A DNA stretch of 64,000 bases. Source: an uncultured Flammeovirgaceae bacterium. GTDB taxonomy: Bacteria; Bacteroidota; Bacteroidia; Cytophagales; Cyclobacteriaceae. The stretch covers positions 1 to 64,000 of the forward strand of contig CAKZYA010000004.1 in the NCBI GenBank assembly GCA_937883755.1. Direction: 5' to 3'. The notes under the pieces were generated by a model. The model was not told the origin of the DNA. It worked only from the letters and a program-made list of their open reading frames with translations, and did not search any database. The position numbers and the translations under genes were made by a program. Of the stretch, positions 44,812-53,736 are shown piece by piece. Within the stretch, counting starts at the first letter, position 1. Every line of letters starts with the position of its first letter.

Positions 44812-46243
44812 TTTGTTTTACATCGGGAAATATATCTCGTATAACGGTACGGGCTGCGTGGTAACCGCACATACCATGAACTCCGCCGCCGGGTGGGGTA
44901 GAAGATGAGCATAAATACACTCCTTTTGTCGCAGTACGGTAAGGGGTTAAACTAAATGTAGGTCGGGTAAATAGCTGAGTAATTAATTGGGCACCGCCGT
45001 TGATATCACCTCCGATATAATTAGGGTTAAATCGATTCACTTGGCGGGTGTTCATGGTATGTTTCTGCAAAATCGTATCCTTAAAACCGGGGGCAAACCG
45101 TTCTACCTGGTTCTCGATAATCTCTGTCATATCTTGGGTAGAGTAGCGGGGCACGTGGCAGTATGCCCAAGCAGTATGTTTTCCTTTCGGAGCGCGAATT
45201 GGGTCAAAAGGGCTCTGCTGGACTAGTAAAACATAAGGACGTTGGTTATGCTTTCCTTGCCAAGCATCTCGTTCCGACTGCGCTATTTCCTCTAAAGTTC
45301 CTCCTAAATGAATGGTAGCCGCCTGACTGGCTTTAGGGTTTTTGAACGGGATAGAGTCGCTCAGTGCCCAATCTACCTTAAAGATACCGGGGCCGTACTG
45401 AAATCGCTTTAGTTGATTACGATAGGCACTAGGAAGAGTTAGTCCTTCAATTTCCAGCAATTGCCAGGGGGTGATATCCCAAACTGTAGCTTGGCTATCG
45501 GGAAGGTCAGAGACGGATTGTACTTCGCGTCCAGTTTCTATTTCTCCACCTAATGATTTGAAGTAAGCAGCCAATGCATTAGAGATTGATTGAGCCCCAC
45601 CTTTAGGAAACGGCCAACCTACTACATGGCCTAGTGCTCCCAAAACTAATCCGATTCCAGCTGCTGAGACTTTCTCAAGGGGTAAAATAGAGTGCGCTGC
45701 TAATCCGGCAAAAAAGCCTTTTACTGCGGGAGTTCTAAATTGGGTATTAGCAAGCCAAGTGGCTGATTGTAGAGCATGTAAACCGAAGCTTGCCATCTTT
45801 AGCGGATACTTAGGAAATCGAAACGGTCCTAGAAAATCAGGAGCAATATCTTCCCAATTCTTGACAATAGGCTTCATCAATTGCCGGTAGGCCTTCGCAT
45901 CTTTACCCAATGAGGCTGCTGTTATCTCAATTGATCGATTGAGAGTAATAGTAGTACCATCGTCCATAGGGTGAGCGACTGCTTCTGGTGAATAGACCCA
46001 CTCTAATCCAAAATTAGCCAAAGGAAGCTGCCGGAAAAAAGGGGAAGCAAATCCTAGTGGATGGATAGCTGAGCCTATATCATGAGCAAACCCTGGTAAG
46101 GTGAGTTCTTCAGTGCGAGCCCCACCTCCGATTTTATCTTTGGCTTCTATTATTAATACGGAGAGGCCAGAACGCTGTAACTCAATAGCGGCAGCTAGGC
46201 CATTGGGCCCCGAGCCAATAACTACGCAATCGTATTTCTTCAT
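44792..46243 (-). CDS. FAD-dependent oxidoreductase, phytoene-desaturase/PYROXD2-like
   Basis: The 483-aa protein opens with the dinucleotide-binding motif CVVIGSGPNGLAAAIELQRSGLSVLIIEA and KIGGGARTEE, the amine oxidase/carotenoid desaturase arrangement, and ends with SSSTPPGGGVHGMCGYHAA, a common C-terminal FAD contact of this family. It is the type called phytoene desaturase family or PYROXD2-like, where the substrate is generally unknown. It overlaps the upstream DUF502 gene by 4 nt (ATGA). The pair follows the nqr operon but is separated from it by a terminator. Confidence 0.87.
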   Translation of the reverse strand: MKKYDCVVIGSGPNGLAAAIELQRSGLSVLIIEAKDKIGGGARTEELTLPGFAHDIGSAIHPLGFASPFFRQLPLANFGLEWVYSPEAVAHPMDDGTTITLNRSIEITAASLGKDAKAYRQLMKPIVKNWEDIAPDFLGPFRFPKYPLKMASFGLHALQSATWLANTQFRTPAVKGFFAGLAAHSILPLEKVSAAGIGLVLGALGHVVGWPFPKGGAQSISNALAAYFKSLGGEIETGREVQSVSDLPDSQATVWDITPWQLLEIEGLTLPSAYRNQLKRFQYGPGIFKVDWALSDSIPFKNPKASQAATIHLGGTLEEIAQSERDAWQGKHNQRPYVLLVQQSPFDPIRAPKGKHTAWAYCHVPRYSTQDMTEIIENQVERFAPGFKDTILQKHTMNTRQVNRFNPNYIGGDINGGAQLITQLFTRPTFSLTPYRTATKGVYLCSSSTPPGGGVHGMCGYHAARTVIRDIFPDVKQRGTIVR

Positions 46244-46815
46244 GTGCTAGTCCCACCAAAATGTTCTTCCAAACCAGATACCCCACCAGAAACAATAAAC
46301 TTCATAATTTCGGTACTAGAAGCTTCAATGGGGGTCACATATTGGCTGGGTACGATGAATAGATTGCCAGAAAAATTATAAGAATGGGGAAGATAAACTG
46401 CTACCTGATCAACCAGCCCTAGCTTAGTCAGATTTTCTTGAGTAATAAAGCCTGGTTTACGAATGGTTAAGTCTTCACTTAAGGCAACCAGTACTGGGCG
46501 GTCAAACTTCTTTTTATCGCCAACAAAAGCTGAAATTAAGTCCTTAAGAGACGAGTAAATAATATTAACCAGAGGGAGACGAGTAAGTAACTCCTCTAAC
46601 AAGCGAAATAAAGGCGCAGCTAATAAGGTAGAAGCTAGATAGCCAATGAGAGTAATGGAAGCTAAAATAGTTAGTAGACCTAACCCAGGAATAGAAATTT
46701 GAATAAGGCTATCGAGCCATTGGATAGAGACTACCAAAATATAGATGGTGAGAGCCACTGGAACTACAAACAATAATCCGCGGAAAAAATAAGTGGGTAA
46801 ACTTCGGTTTTTCAT
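46240..46815 (-). CDS. DUF502 family membrane protein
   Basis: The 191-aa protein has two membrane helices at about residues 10-30 and 45-68 and a conserved cytosolic part: PLVNIIYSSLKDLISAFVGDKKKFDRPVLV and VAVYLPHSYNFSGNLFIVPSQYVTPIEASS are DUF502 hallmarks. The family is widespread and uncharacterised. It starts just after the nqr terminator on the minus strand and is translationally coupled to the FAD-dependent gene, so it may act with that protein. Confidence 0.86.
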   Translation of the reverse strand: MKNRSLPTYFFRGLLFVVPVALTIYILVVSIQWLDSLIQISIPGLGLLTILASITLIGYLASTLLAAPLFRLLEELLTRLPLVNIIYSSLKDLISAFVGDKKKFDRPVLVALSEDLTIRKPGFITQENLTKLGLVDQVAVYLPHSYNFSGNLFIVPSQYVTPIEASSTEIMKFIVSGGVSGLEEHFGGTST

Positions 46816-46838
46816 AGAAAAATGGGCTTAAATAAAAA

Positions 46839-46864
46839 AGGCCTCGCCAGGGTTGACGAAGCCT
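46839..46864 (-). terminator. Intrinsic terminator closing the nqr operon
   Basis: On the minus strand AGGCTTCGTC pairs with GGCGAGGCCT across a 6-nt loop (10 pairs including two G-T), followed by a run of six T. It lies about 20 nt after the nqrE stop, before the DUF502 gene. Confidence 0.75.
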
Positions 46865-46886
46865 CAAATTACGAAAGAATTAGTTT

Positions 46887-47498
46887 TTATATCGCAATTC
46901 CGACGAATGATAAAAAAGCAATTCCCATTAGCCCGGTGATTAGCATAGCTATCCCTAAACCTTTAAGTCCGTCAGGTACGTTAGAGTATTTCATTTTTTC
47001 TCGGATAGCTGCCAACGCCACAATTGCCAAGAAAAATCCGGTTCCAGAACCAAACCCAAATACGGTTGCTTCGGCAATAGTTTGGTCGCGCTGTACCATG
47101 AATAACGAAGAACCTAGAATAGCGCAGTTTACCGCAATTAATGGTAAAAAGATCCCTAGTGTCCCGTATAGAGAAGGCGAAACCTTTTCAATCACCATTT
47201 CTACCAACTGTACCATTGCTGCAATTACCGCAATGAACATGATAAAGCGTAGAAAACTCAAATCAATCGAGGCAAATTGGGCACCTGCCCAGGTCAAGGC
47301 ACCTTCTTTCAGTACATATTCTTGAAGCAACCAGTTGATAGGCACGGTAATAGTGAGAACGAAAATTACCGCTGCTCCCAATCCGGTAGCGGTAGATACT
47401 TTTTTGGAAACGGCCAAGAAAGAACACATGCCCAAGAAGTAGGCGAGCACCATATTCTCAATAAAAATAGCCTTTATCGCAATGTTGATTAAATCCAT
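46887..47498 (-). CDS. nqrE: Na+-translocating NADH:quinone reductase subunit E
   Basis: The 203-aa membrane subunit has six helices. Its start [31 protein letters not shown], the Cys in [10 protein letters not shown], and [22 protein letters not shown] match the NqrE family. With NqrD it forms part of the Na+ path in the inner membrane and shares a 2Fe-2S site with it. Gap to nqrD is 25 nt. In characterised nqr operons nqrF follows at this point; here a terminator does. Confidence 0.95.
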   Translation of the reverse strand: MDLINIAIKAIFIENMVLAYFLGMCSFLAVSKKVSTATGLGAAVIFVLTITVPINWLLQEYVLKEGALTWAGAQFASIDLSFLRFIMFIAVIAAMVQLVEMVIEKVSPSLYGTLGIFLPLIAVNCAILGSSLFMVQRDQTIAEATVFGFGSGTGFFLAIVALAAIREKMKYSNVPDGLKGLGIAMLITGLMGIAFLSFVGIAI

Positions 47499-47523
47499 TG
47501 TAATTTCGTGTTGTAGTCGAGAT

Positions 47524-48201
47524 TTATTGTTCTACGTAGCCCGTCTTAGTTCGCTGTACCCAAATAATCAGTCCTAAAATGATGAAAGCACCTACTGGGT
47601 TCACCATCAATCCGTTGTTAGGGAAGCTTTCAATGCCGATAGCTTCAAATACCTTAAACCCAAATACCGCCCCTGAACCGAGCAATTCGCGGAAAAAGGC
47701 GATTGCCAGAATGATCCAAGCGTAACCCAAACCACTTCCCAAGCCATCAAGAATAGAGTCGTAAGGCTTATTTCCTAAAGCAAATGCTTCCAGACGCCCC
47801 ATCACAATACAGTTGGTGATAATTAACCCTACGAATACCGTAAGTTCCTTCCAGGCATCGAAGAAATAAGCTTTGAGCACCTGATCTACCAAAGTAACCA
47901 GGGTGGCAATAACCGCAAGCTGCACAATAATCCGCACCCGGTTAGGAATCAGATTTCTTAGTAGCGATATAATGAGGTTAGCAAACACAATCACGAACAC
48001 TACTGAAATAGCCATAATTAGGGTAGGACTCATCTGAGTAGTTACTGCCAGAGCTGAACAAATACCAAGTACTTGTACAGTAATCGGATTATCATCATTG
48101 AGTGGATCAGAGATTAGCTTCTTCCGTCGTTTGGAAAACGCCGCTTCCGACGGTTTGCTTTTTTCAATGAGTTGATCTAATACTTCGGTTTCGGCACTCA
48201 T
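47524..48201 (-). CDS. nqrD: Na+-translocating NADH:quinone reductase subunit D
   Basis: The 225-aa protein has a 35-residue hydrophilic N-terminal extension and then six helices: [44 protein letters not shown] and [16 protein letters not shown] are family segments. The NqrD and NqrE subunits share an inverted topology and a Cys-ligated 2Fe-2S cluster. It lies between nqrC and nqrE. Confidence 0.95.
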   Translation of the reverse strand: MSAETEVLDQLIEKSKPSEAAFSKRRKKLISDPLNDDNPITVQVLGICSALAVTTQMSPTLIMAISVVFVIVFANLIISLLRNLIPNRVRIIVQLAVIATLVTLVDQVLKAYFFDAWKELTVFVGLIITNCIVMGRLEAFALGNKPYDSILDGLGSGLGYAWIILAIAFFRELLGSGAVFGFKVFEAIGIESFPNNGLMVNPVGAFIILGLIIWVQRTKTGYVEQ

Positions 48202-48240
48202 AAGTACAAATTATTTGATATTAGTTATTGCTACGAAAGT

Positions 48241-48270
48241 AATACTATTAAAGATACAAGTAATAGTATT
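48241..48270. other. 9-bp inverted repeat between nqrC and nqrD
   Basis: AATACTATT (48241-48249) and AATAGTATT (48262-48270) form a perfect inverted repeat directly after the nqrC stop codon. The loop is 12 nt and no T-run follows on the minus strand, so it is more likely to affect mRNA stability or the ratio of subunits than to end transcription. Confidence 0.4.
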
Positions 48271-49050
48271 TTAATTATTAAATGTCAGCTCCTTACTTTC
48301 TGAGTTGACCTGAGATATGGCGTTACCTGACACTTTCTCTAAGTATGGTTTATAGTAGCCAAGATAACTTTCCAGCATACTATTGACACCGACAGCAGTA
48401 ATAGTTGCCCCTGATAATCCATCTACCTCGTTCTCTCCATAGATACTAGGGTCACCGGTCTCACCTTTCACCATCCGAACAGCTACTAATTCACCTACTT
48501 CATTGTAAATCTTTTTTCCTTTGAAGCGTTCTTGCACGTCTACACTAGTAATTCGAGCCCCCAGTCCGGGAGTTTCACCAGCGTGATCAAAAGAAACCCC
48601 TTTTACGGTTTTTAGATCGTTTTCTAAAGCAATGTACCCCCAGATGTTATCCCAAAGACCGTTCCCATACACCGGAAGTATATAGGCTTCAGCTTGGTTA
48701 CCACCTTGAGTCTTTAGTTTGTAAACAGGATATAGTCGATCTTCAGGAGAGAGCTTAAACTGTTTTCCGACTTCCACATCTTCAGCCACTACGGGTGCAC
48801 CATCTACTTCGCTGATCTCTTCGCCTTGGGCGTTTACTACCAGCGATTCAATACGTTCTTCGTATATTGCAGGAACGTCATCACCTTCCTTTAATTCCAT
48901 AACTGCACCGAGAATCTTCTTCTGGGTGTCCAGAGCTACTTGCATGTCTTGCATCGGTTTTAAACCGATCGCTGAGAATGCTAATAATCCGCCAAGAATA
49001 ACAGTAAGTATGGCGGAAAATGCGATAATATATCCGTTAGACTGTTGCAC
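48271..49050 (-). CDS. nqrC: Na+-translocating NADH:quinone reductase subunit C
   Basis: The protein has one N-terminal membrane anchor (GYIIAFSAILTVILGGLLAFS) and a periplasmic FMN domain. The covalent FMN site is DGLSGATIT, where Thr216 in the SGAT motif carries the flavin by a phosphoester bond. I choose the GTG at 49050 (MQQSNGYIIAF...), 14 nt inside the nqrB end, because it fits NqrC family N-termini; a TTG at 49080 would add ten residues. The fused flavin passes electrons from the 2Fe-2S centres toward NqrB. Confidence 0.93.
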   Translation of the reverse strand: MQQSNGYIIAFSAILTVILGGLLAFSAIGLKPMQDMQVALDTQKKILGAVMELKEGDDVPAIYEERIESLVVNAQGEEISEVDGAPVVAEDVEVGKQFKLSPEDRLYPVYKLKTQGGNQAEAYILPVYGNGLWDNIWGYIALENDLKTVKGVSFDHAGETPGLGARITSVDVQERFKGKKIYNEVGELVAVRMVKGETGDPSIYGENEVDGLSGATITAVGVNSMLESYLGYYKPYLEKVSGNAISQVNSESKELTFNN

Positions 49051-50230
49051 GTTGTAATCTTCGTTTTTTGTTGGCTTCAACTACATAAAAATCAATTAGC
49101 GGAGCAAATACATTCATGAAAAGCACCGCTAACATAATTCCTTCCGGATAAGCAGGGTTCAATACACGAATTATGACGGTAATTACGCCGATCAAAAATC
49201 CGTATACCCACTTTCCTAATTCGGTATGGGCTGCCGAAACGGGGTCGGTAGCCATGAATACCGCACCAAATGCAAAACCACCTATCACAAAATGATAGTA
49301 GGCGGGTAGATTCATATATTCATTAGCGCCAGCTAGGTTCAGAATGAGCCCCATAGCATAAGCACCAGCAAAGGCACTGACAATAATTTTCCAACTTCCT
49401 ACCCCAGTTACGATAAGAATAACCGCACCAAGCATCACAGCGATGAAGGAAGTAGAGCCAATAGAACCTGGAATCAGACCTACTGCCATATTCCAAAAGG
49501 TAAATAACCCATCTTGAAACTCCGCCATTGTCGCGGCAAGGGGCTGTACACTTTCAGTAGACACGGCTTCGGCGGCTAACCCTAATGGGGTAGCTCCCGA
49601 GAAACCATCAGCGTATTGCTTATCACCTAAGTAGTACCATACATCACCCGACATATCACCAGGATAGGCAAAGTATAAAAACGCTCGGGCAGTCATCGCT
49701 ACGTTCAACACGTTCATTCCGGTTCCGCCAAATACTTCTTTAGCAATCACCACTGCGAAAATAGCGGATAAAGCAACCTGCCACAACGGAAGAGTAGGGG
49801 GCATAACGATGGCAATCAGCATTCCAGTTACCAGGAAACCTTCATTGATCGGGTGACGGCGAATAGTGGCGAAAATTACTTCAACCAATCCACCCGCAGC
49901 GTAGGATACGATCACGATGGGTAAAACCACTTGAGCACCAATGAGTACTTTCTGTAGAAAATCTGCCTGTTCGCCCACCGCTAAGAAGTGTGTGTGGCCA
50001 ACGTTGTAGATTCCAAACAGTAATGCTGGAACCATAGCAATGACCACCGTAATCATCATACGTTTTAGGTCAATAGCATCATGAATGTGCGATCCGTGTT
50101 TTCCTGCGGTAGTATTAGGAGTAAACAGGAAAGTTTCGCCAGCCTCAAATGCGTAATAAAATTTCTCTAGCTTGCCTCCCTTTTCAAAGAGAGGTTTCTG
50201 TTTGTCTAACAGTTTTCGTAAAACGTCCAT
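49037..50230 (-). CDS. nqrB: Na+-translocating NADH:quinone reductase subunit B
   Basis: This large membrane subunit has about ten helices, an N-terminal cytosolic part and the covalent FMN site DGFSGATPL (Thr214 in SGAT). It also holds the riboflavin and quinone region (GGTGMNVLNVAMTARAF, VSAAHTELGKWVYGFLIGV). It is the main Na+-pumping and quinone-reducing subunit. I start at the ATG at 50230 (MDVLRKLLDKQKPLF), just 1 nt after the nqrA stop, rather than at an upstream start inside nqrA. Confidence 0.95.
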   Translation of the reverse strand: MDVLRKLLDKQKPLFEKGGKLEKFYYAFEAGETFLFTPNTTAGKHGSHIHDAIDLKRMMITVVIAMVPALLFGIYNVGHTHFLAVGEQADFLQKVLIGAQVVLPIVIVSYAAGGLVEVIFATIRRHPINEGFLVTGMLIAIVMPPTLPLWQVALSAIFAVVIAKEVFGGTGMNVLNVAMTARAFLYFAYPGDMSGDVWYYLGDKQYADGFSGATPLGLAAEAVSTESVQPLAATMAEFQDGLFTFWNMAVGLIPGSIGSTSFIAVMLGAVILIVTGVGSWKIIVSAFAGAYAMGLILNLAGANEYMNLPAYYHFVIGGFAFGAVFMATDPVSAAHTELGKWVYGFLIGVITVIIRVLNPAYPEGIMLAVLFMNVFAPLIDFYVVEANKKRRLQRATV

Positions 50231-50231
50231 A

Positions 50232-51599
50232 TTATGTCTCTCGAAGTAAATTGATTCCTTGTCGAATAATTCCCTGAAGGTCGTGCTTAGAAACATCAAT
50301 GAATTCGCAGAGAGCGATGTCTTCTTCAACTATCTCGTACAATCCCAACGTCTCCATTTCATCGTAATCCTCTGCCATGATTGCCTTAAATAGATATTCG
50401 GGGAGAATATCCATTGGTAATACTTTCTCATAAATTCCGGTTTGCACAAATGCTCGTTCTTCCCCTTTCATATTGGAATTTAGCACGTATTCTTTCTTAG
50501 AAGAATTTAAAAATGAAAGTAAACCTAATGCTCTATGAAAACTTAACTTTTCAGTAGTTGGTTTCATCCAGCCCAAGAATTCGTAATCATTTCCTTCAGG
50601 AATTACACTAACCAGGTGGTTATAGTAGCCAAGGTAACCATCTGGCTCAATTTTTTCACCAGTTAGCACATTACCCGAAATGTAACGTACGTTACGATGT
50701 TCAATCTTTCCCTCGATAATCTTGTCAATACAAGCTCCGCAGTGAGTATGGTAGTACTGCGATTTTTCAACTTCTGATCCTGCTAAACAGATTGTTTTAG
50801 TAGTATCGTAAATGCCTTTTAAAAAGAGCTTACCGATTTGTGCCACTCCGTATGGATCAATCGTCCACACTATATCACCCTTATTAATTGGAGCAATATG
50901 GTGAATTTGTACCCCTACATTACCCGCAGGGTGAGGGCCAGAAAATTTAGTGGAAACCGCCCCCTTAATGTCAGAAAACACTGAAGAAACTTCAGCTTTG
51001 GCATCAATTCCAATATGTACCTTTCCTTCAGTGAATTTTTTCAGCACCTCAATACCAGCTGAGAAAAAATTCCCCTGCCCTTTAAGAAGAACATCATAAT
51101 CGGGAGCCAGAGGACTAGTATCAAAGGTGGAGATAAAGATGTCGCGAGGAGTATCCGCCGGATCAGCTACAATGCCATAAGGGCGCTGAACAAGCTGAGG
51201 CCAAACGCCTCCTTTCAGCATTTGTTCCTGAGCATCTTCCCGACTAAGAGCAATCAAATCAGTTACTGAGTACTGCTTATATTCCTCATAATCAACTTCT
51301 TTATCGGCGAGTATTTTAATTTCTAACAGCTTTCGCTTCTCGCCTCGCTTTACTTCCACTACTTCACCACTTACAGGTGCGCAATACATGACCGAGTCCA
51401 TCTGTCGATCAAATAGAATGGGAGTACCTGCTTTCACGGTATCGCCCTCATTGACTGTGATTTTGGGGCGTATCATACCAAGAAAGTCGGTAGGTTTTAA
51501 AGCGTAGGTATCGGAGGGGGGCGCATCGCTTATAGTTTTTTCTGCTTTTCCAGCCAGATTAATAGTAAATCCGCGCTTTAGTTTAATGTGCTGTGGCAT
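50232..51599 (-). CDS. nqrA: Na+-translocating NADH:quinone reductase subunit A
   Basis: The 455-aa peripheral subunit starts MPQHIKLKRGFTINLAGKAE and contains the RnfC-like segments DFLGMIRPKITVNEGDTVKAGTPILFDRQ and CAPVSGEVVEVKRGEKRKLLEIKI, plus CIDKIIEGKIEHRNVRYISGNVLTG. NqrA binds the cytosolic side of the complex and contributes to quinone binding. It is first in the operon. A TATTTTTG (-7 type) element lies 47 nt upstream. Confidence 0.95.
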   Translation of the reverse strand: MPQHIKLKRGFTINLAGKAEKTISDAPPSDTYALKPTDFLGMIRPKITVNEGDTVKAGTPILFDRQMDSVMYCAPVSGEVVEVKRGEKRKLLEIKILADKEVDYEEYKQYSVTDLIALSREDAQEQMLKGGVWPQLVQRPYGIVADPADTPRDIFISTFDTSPLAPDYDVLLKGQGNFFSAGIEVLKKFTEGKVHIGIDAKAEVSSVFSDIKGAVSTKFSGPHPAGNVGVQIHHIAPINKGDIVWTIDPYGVAQIGKLFLKGIYDTTKTICLAGSEVEKSQYYHTHCGACIDKIIEGKIEHRNVRYISGNVLTGEKIEPDGYLGYYNHLVSVIPEGNDYEFLGWMKPTTEKLSFHRALGLLSFLNSSKKEYVLNSNMKGEERAFVQTGIYEKVLPMDILPEYLFKAIMAEDYDEMETLGLYEIVEEDIALCEFIDVSKHDLQGIIRQGINLLRET

Positions 51600-51890
51600 T
51601 GAAGATAAGAATGCTTAGTTGAATGACCTTTTGTTAAAATCGCTGCAAAAATAATTAAAATCAGCTAATATCCTGAATATTCATACAATAGTTAAAGGGA
51701 ATTGTTCTCTTGAAAATCAGATAAATGGTGTAAGATTTGGTAAAACTCTAGCAGATTATGGCATATTTAATGAACGTCCTAACATTTTCTATGGTCAACT
51801 TTGTTATAAATTATATTCATCAGTAATTTGCCTCGCTTTCAACCCAATCAAATTCAAAGCATATTAACAAAATAATTTTTTTACACACGT
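51600..51890. promoter_or_regulatory. Divergent promoter region of nqrA and the PDH E2 gene
   Basis: The 291-bp A+T-rich gap holds no gene. On the minus strand TATTTTTG at 51653-51646 fits the -7 consensus for nqrA, without a good -33. On the plus strand a CAACTTTG at about 51797-51804 is a one-mismatch -7 candidate for the E2 gene. Confidence 0.4.
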
Positions 51891-53567
51891 ATGGCCGAAG
51901 TTATTAAAATGCCCAAAATGAGCGACACCATGGAAGAGGGGGTGATCGCCAACTGGCTTAAGAAGGTAGGCGACCAGGTTGAGTCGGGTGACATCATTGC
52001 CGAAGTAGAAACCGATAAAGCTACCATGGAGCTAGAGTCTTATGAAGATGGAACAATTTTACATATTGGGGTAGGAGAGAATGAAGCGGTTCCGGTTGAC
52101 GGGGTAATTGCCATCATTGGTGAGGAGGGAGAAAATATTGACGGTTTACTGAAAGACATTGAAAGTGGTGCTGCTAGCGGTGATTCAAATGAATCGTCGG
52201 ATGAAAAAGAAATTTCTCCTGATGCCTCGGAAGAATCAGAAGAGGTCGTAGATGTTTCGGATATTAACGCTACTGTAGTTACTATGCCCAAAATGAGCGA
52301 CACCATGGAAGAGGGGGTGATCGCCAACTGGCTTAAGAAGGTAGGCGACCAGGTTGAGTCGGGTGACATCATTGCCGAAGTAGAAACCGATAAAGCTACC
52401 ATGGAGCTAGAGTCTTACGAAGACGGAACGCTCCTTTATATAGGAGTAGATGAAGGGGGTTCAGTTCCCATTGATGGAGTAATTGCCGTGATTGGGGAGG
52501 AAGGAGCCGATTACGAAAAACTATTGAAAGCCCAAAAGCCAAGTAGCAATGGGAGATCGGCAGAAAAAGAGGAAAAAAAACCATCTTCACCAACATCTTC
52601 CGGAAATGGTTCTGAAGGGAAAGATGTAGCAACTGCTACTTCCAGCTCCGCTGAAAACGGAAGCACTAGCAGCAGCAATGGGCGCGTAAAAGCTTCGCCT
52701 TTGGCCAAAAAGATGGCGCAGGAGATGGGCTATGATTTGTCGAAGATTGCTGGGAGTGGAGAAAACGGACGAATTGTAAAGCGAGACGTTGAAAAGTACG
52801 AACCTCAGGCTCAGCCTACTGAAAAGCCCGAGAAACAAGAAGCAGCTTCAGCACCTGCTATTACACTACCATCGGTGGTGGGTGAAGAAAGCTTCGAGGA
52901 GGTTCGGGTTTCGCAAATGCGAAAAACGATTGCCAAGCGATTAGCCGAAAGTAAGTTTACGGCTCCGCACTTTTACCTGACCATGGAAATCAACATGGAT
53001 AAGGCCGTAGAAGCCCGCAAGAGCATGAATGAGTTCTCGCCAGTGAAAATATCCTTTAATGACATTGTGATTAAAGCAGTAGCAGCTAGTATACGCCAGC
53101 ACCCTGAAGTGAACGTAGCCTGGATGGGTGATAAAATTCAAAAAAATCATCATATCCATATCGGGGTAGCCGTAGCAGTAGATGAAGGTCTACTTGTTCC
53201 GGTGGTGCGCTTTGCTGATAATAAATCACTATCGCACATTGCTGCTGAAGTAAAAGAACTAGCAGTTCAAGCAAAAAACAAAAAGCTATCTCCTGATGAC
53301 CAAACCGGGGGAACCTTTGCTGTATCTAATTTAGGAATGTTCGGTATTGAGGAGTTTACGGCGATTATCAATCCACCTAATTCGTGCATCCTAGCCGTAG
53401 GAGCCATTAAGCAAACCGCTGTAGTAAAAGATGGTCAATTAGTGCCAGGTAATGTGATGAAGGTTACTCTGTCTTGCGACCACCGTACTGTAGACGGAGC
53501 AATGGGAGCAGCTTTCCTTAAAACACTCAAAACCTTACTAGAAGATCCTATCCGGATCATGATTTAG
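51891..53567 (+). CDS. pdhC: Pyruvate dehydrogenase E2 (dihydrolipoamide acetyltransferase), two lipoyl domains
   Basis: The 558-aa E2 starts MAEVIKMPKMSDTMEEGVI, the usual pyruvate dehydrogenase E2 opening. Lipoyl domains lie at about residues 1-80 and 126-205, with lipoylation sites ETDKATMEL (Lys43 and Lys168). A peripheral-subunit-binding domain is at about residues 265-305 (VKASPLAKKMAQEMG...GENGRIVKRDVEKY) and the catalytic domain ends at CDHRTVDGAMG (His531, Asp535). It passes acetyl groups from lipoate to CoA. The two lipoyl domains contain a 134-bp stretch that is identical between them. E1 and E3 genes are not adjacent. Confidence 0.92.
   Translation: MAEVIKMPKMSDTMEEGVIANWLKKVGDQVESGDIIAEVETDKATMELESYEDGTILHIGVGENEAVPVDGVIAIIGEEGENIDGLLKDIESGAASGDSNESSDEKEISPDASEESEEVVDVSDINATVVTMPKMSDTMEEGVIANWLKKVGDQVESGDIIAEVETDKATMELESYEDGTLLYIGVDEGGSVPIDGVIAVIGEEGADYEKLLKAQKPSSNGRSAEKEEKKPSSPTSSGNGSEGKDVATATSSSAENGSTSSSNGRVKASPLAKKMAQEMGYDLSKIAGSGENGRIVKRDVEKYEPQAQPTEKPEKQEAASAPAITLPSVVGEESFEEVRVSQMRKTIAKRLAESKFTAPHFYLTMEINMDKAVEARKSMNEFSPVKISFNDIVIKAVAASIRQHPEVNVAWMGDKIQKNHHIHIGVAVAVDEGLLVPVVRFADNKSLSHIAAEVKELAVQAKNKKLSPDDQTGGTFAVSNLGMFGIEEFTAIINPPNSCILAVGAIKQTAVVKDGQLVPGNVMKVTLSCDHRTVDGAMGAAFLKTLKTLLEDPIRIMI
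51909..52042 (+). repeat. 134-bp perfect direct repeat, copy 1 (lipoyl domain 1)
   Basis: This stretch, encoding residues 7-51 of the E2, is identical base for base to 52284-52417. The offset is 375 bp (125 codons), so the frame is kept. The sequence immediately outside differs between copies. Confidence 0.9.
52284..52417 (+). repeat. 134-bp perfect direct repeat, copy 2 (lipoyl domain 2)
   Basis: It is the second identical copy, covering the start of lipoyl domain 2 through the lipoylation site. After it the two domains diverge at silent and non-silent positions (for example GAAGAT against GAAGAC), as would follow from gene conversion limited to the first half of the domain. Confidence 0.9.
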
Positions 53568-53592
53568 AGTGTAACCAAATATTGATCTTCAG

Positions 53593-53622
53593 GCCCGACA
53601 AGCTCTTTTTGTCGGGCTTTTT
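53593..53622 (+). terminator. Intrinsic terminator after the PDH E2 gene
   Basis: GCCCGACAA (53593-53601) pairs with TTGTCGGGC (53609-53617) around a 7-nt loop, followed by five T. It lies 25 nt after the E2 stop and is one of the clearest terminators in the window. Confidence 0.88.
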
Positions 53623-53736
53623 GATATGAAAGGGATTGCAAAACGGCTAAAAAGGGAGAGGAAATACTAGGATAGGTAACCATAAAGTTTGCAACAGCGC
53701 CGAGTACTTATATTGTTGGCTTTGAATCTCTCAATA

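Noticed and set aside
44792-46243. FAD oxidoreductase as a replacement for NqrF
   Set aside because: It lacks a 2Fe-2S ferredoxin motif and an NADH-binding reductase domain, and a terminator separates it from nqrE.
46822-47325. 167-codon open frame on the plus strand inside nqrE
   Set aside because: It is the complement of a conserved membrane-protein gene and has no recognisable family.
52040-52402. 120-codon antisense frame in the E2 gene
   Set aside because: It runs opposite to the lipoyl domains and linker; its Ser/Pro-rich product reflects the complement of the acidic linker.
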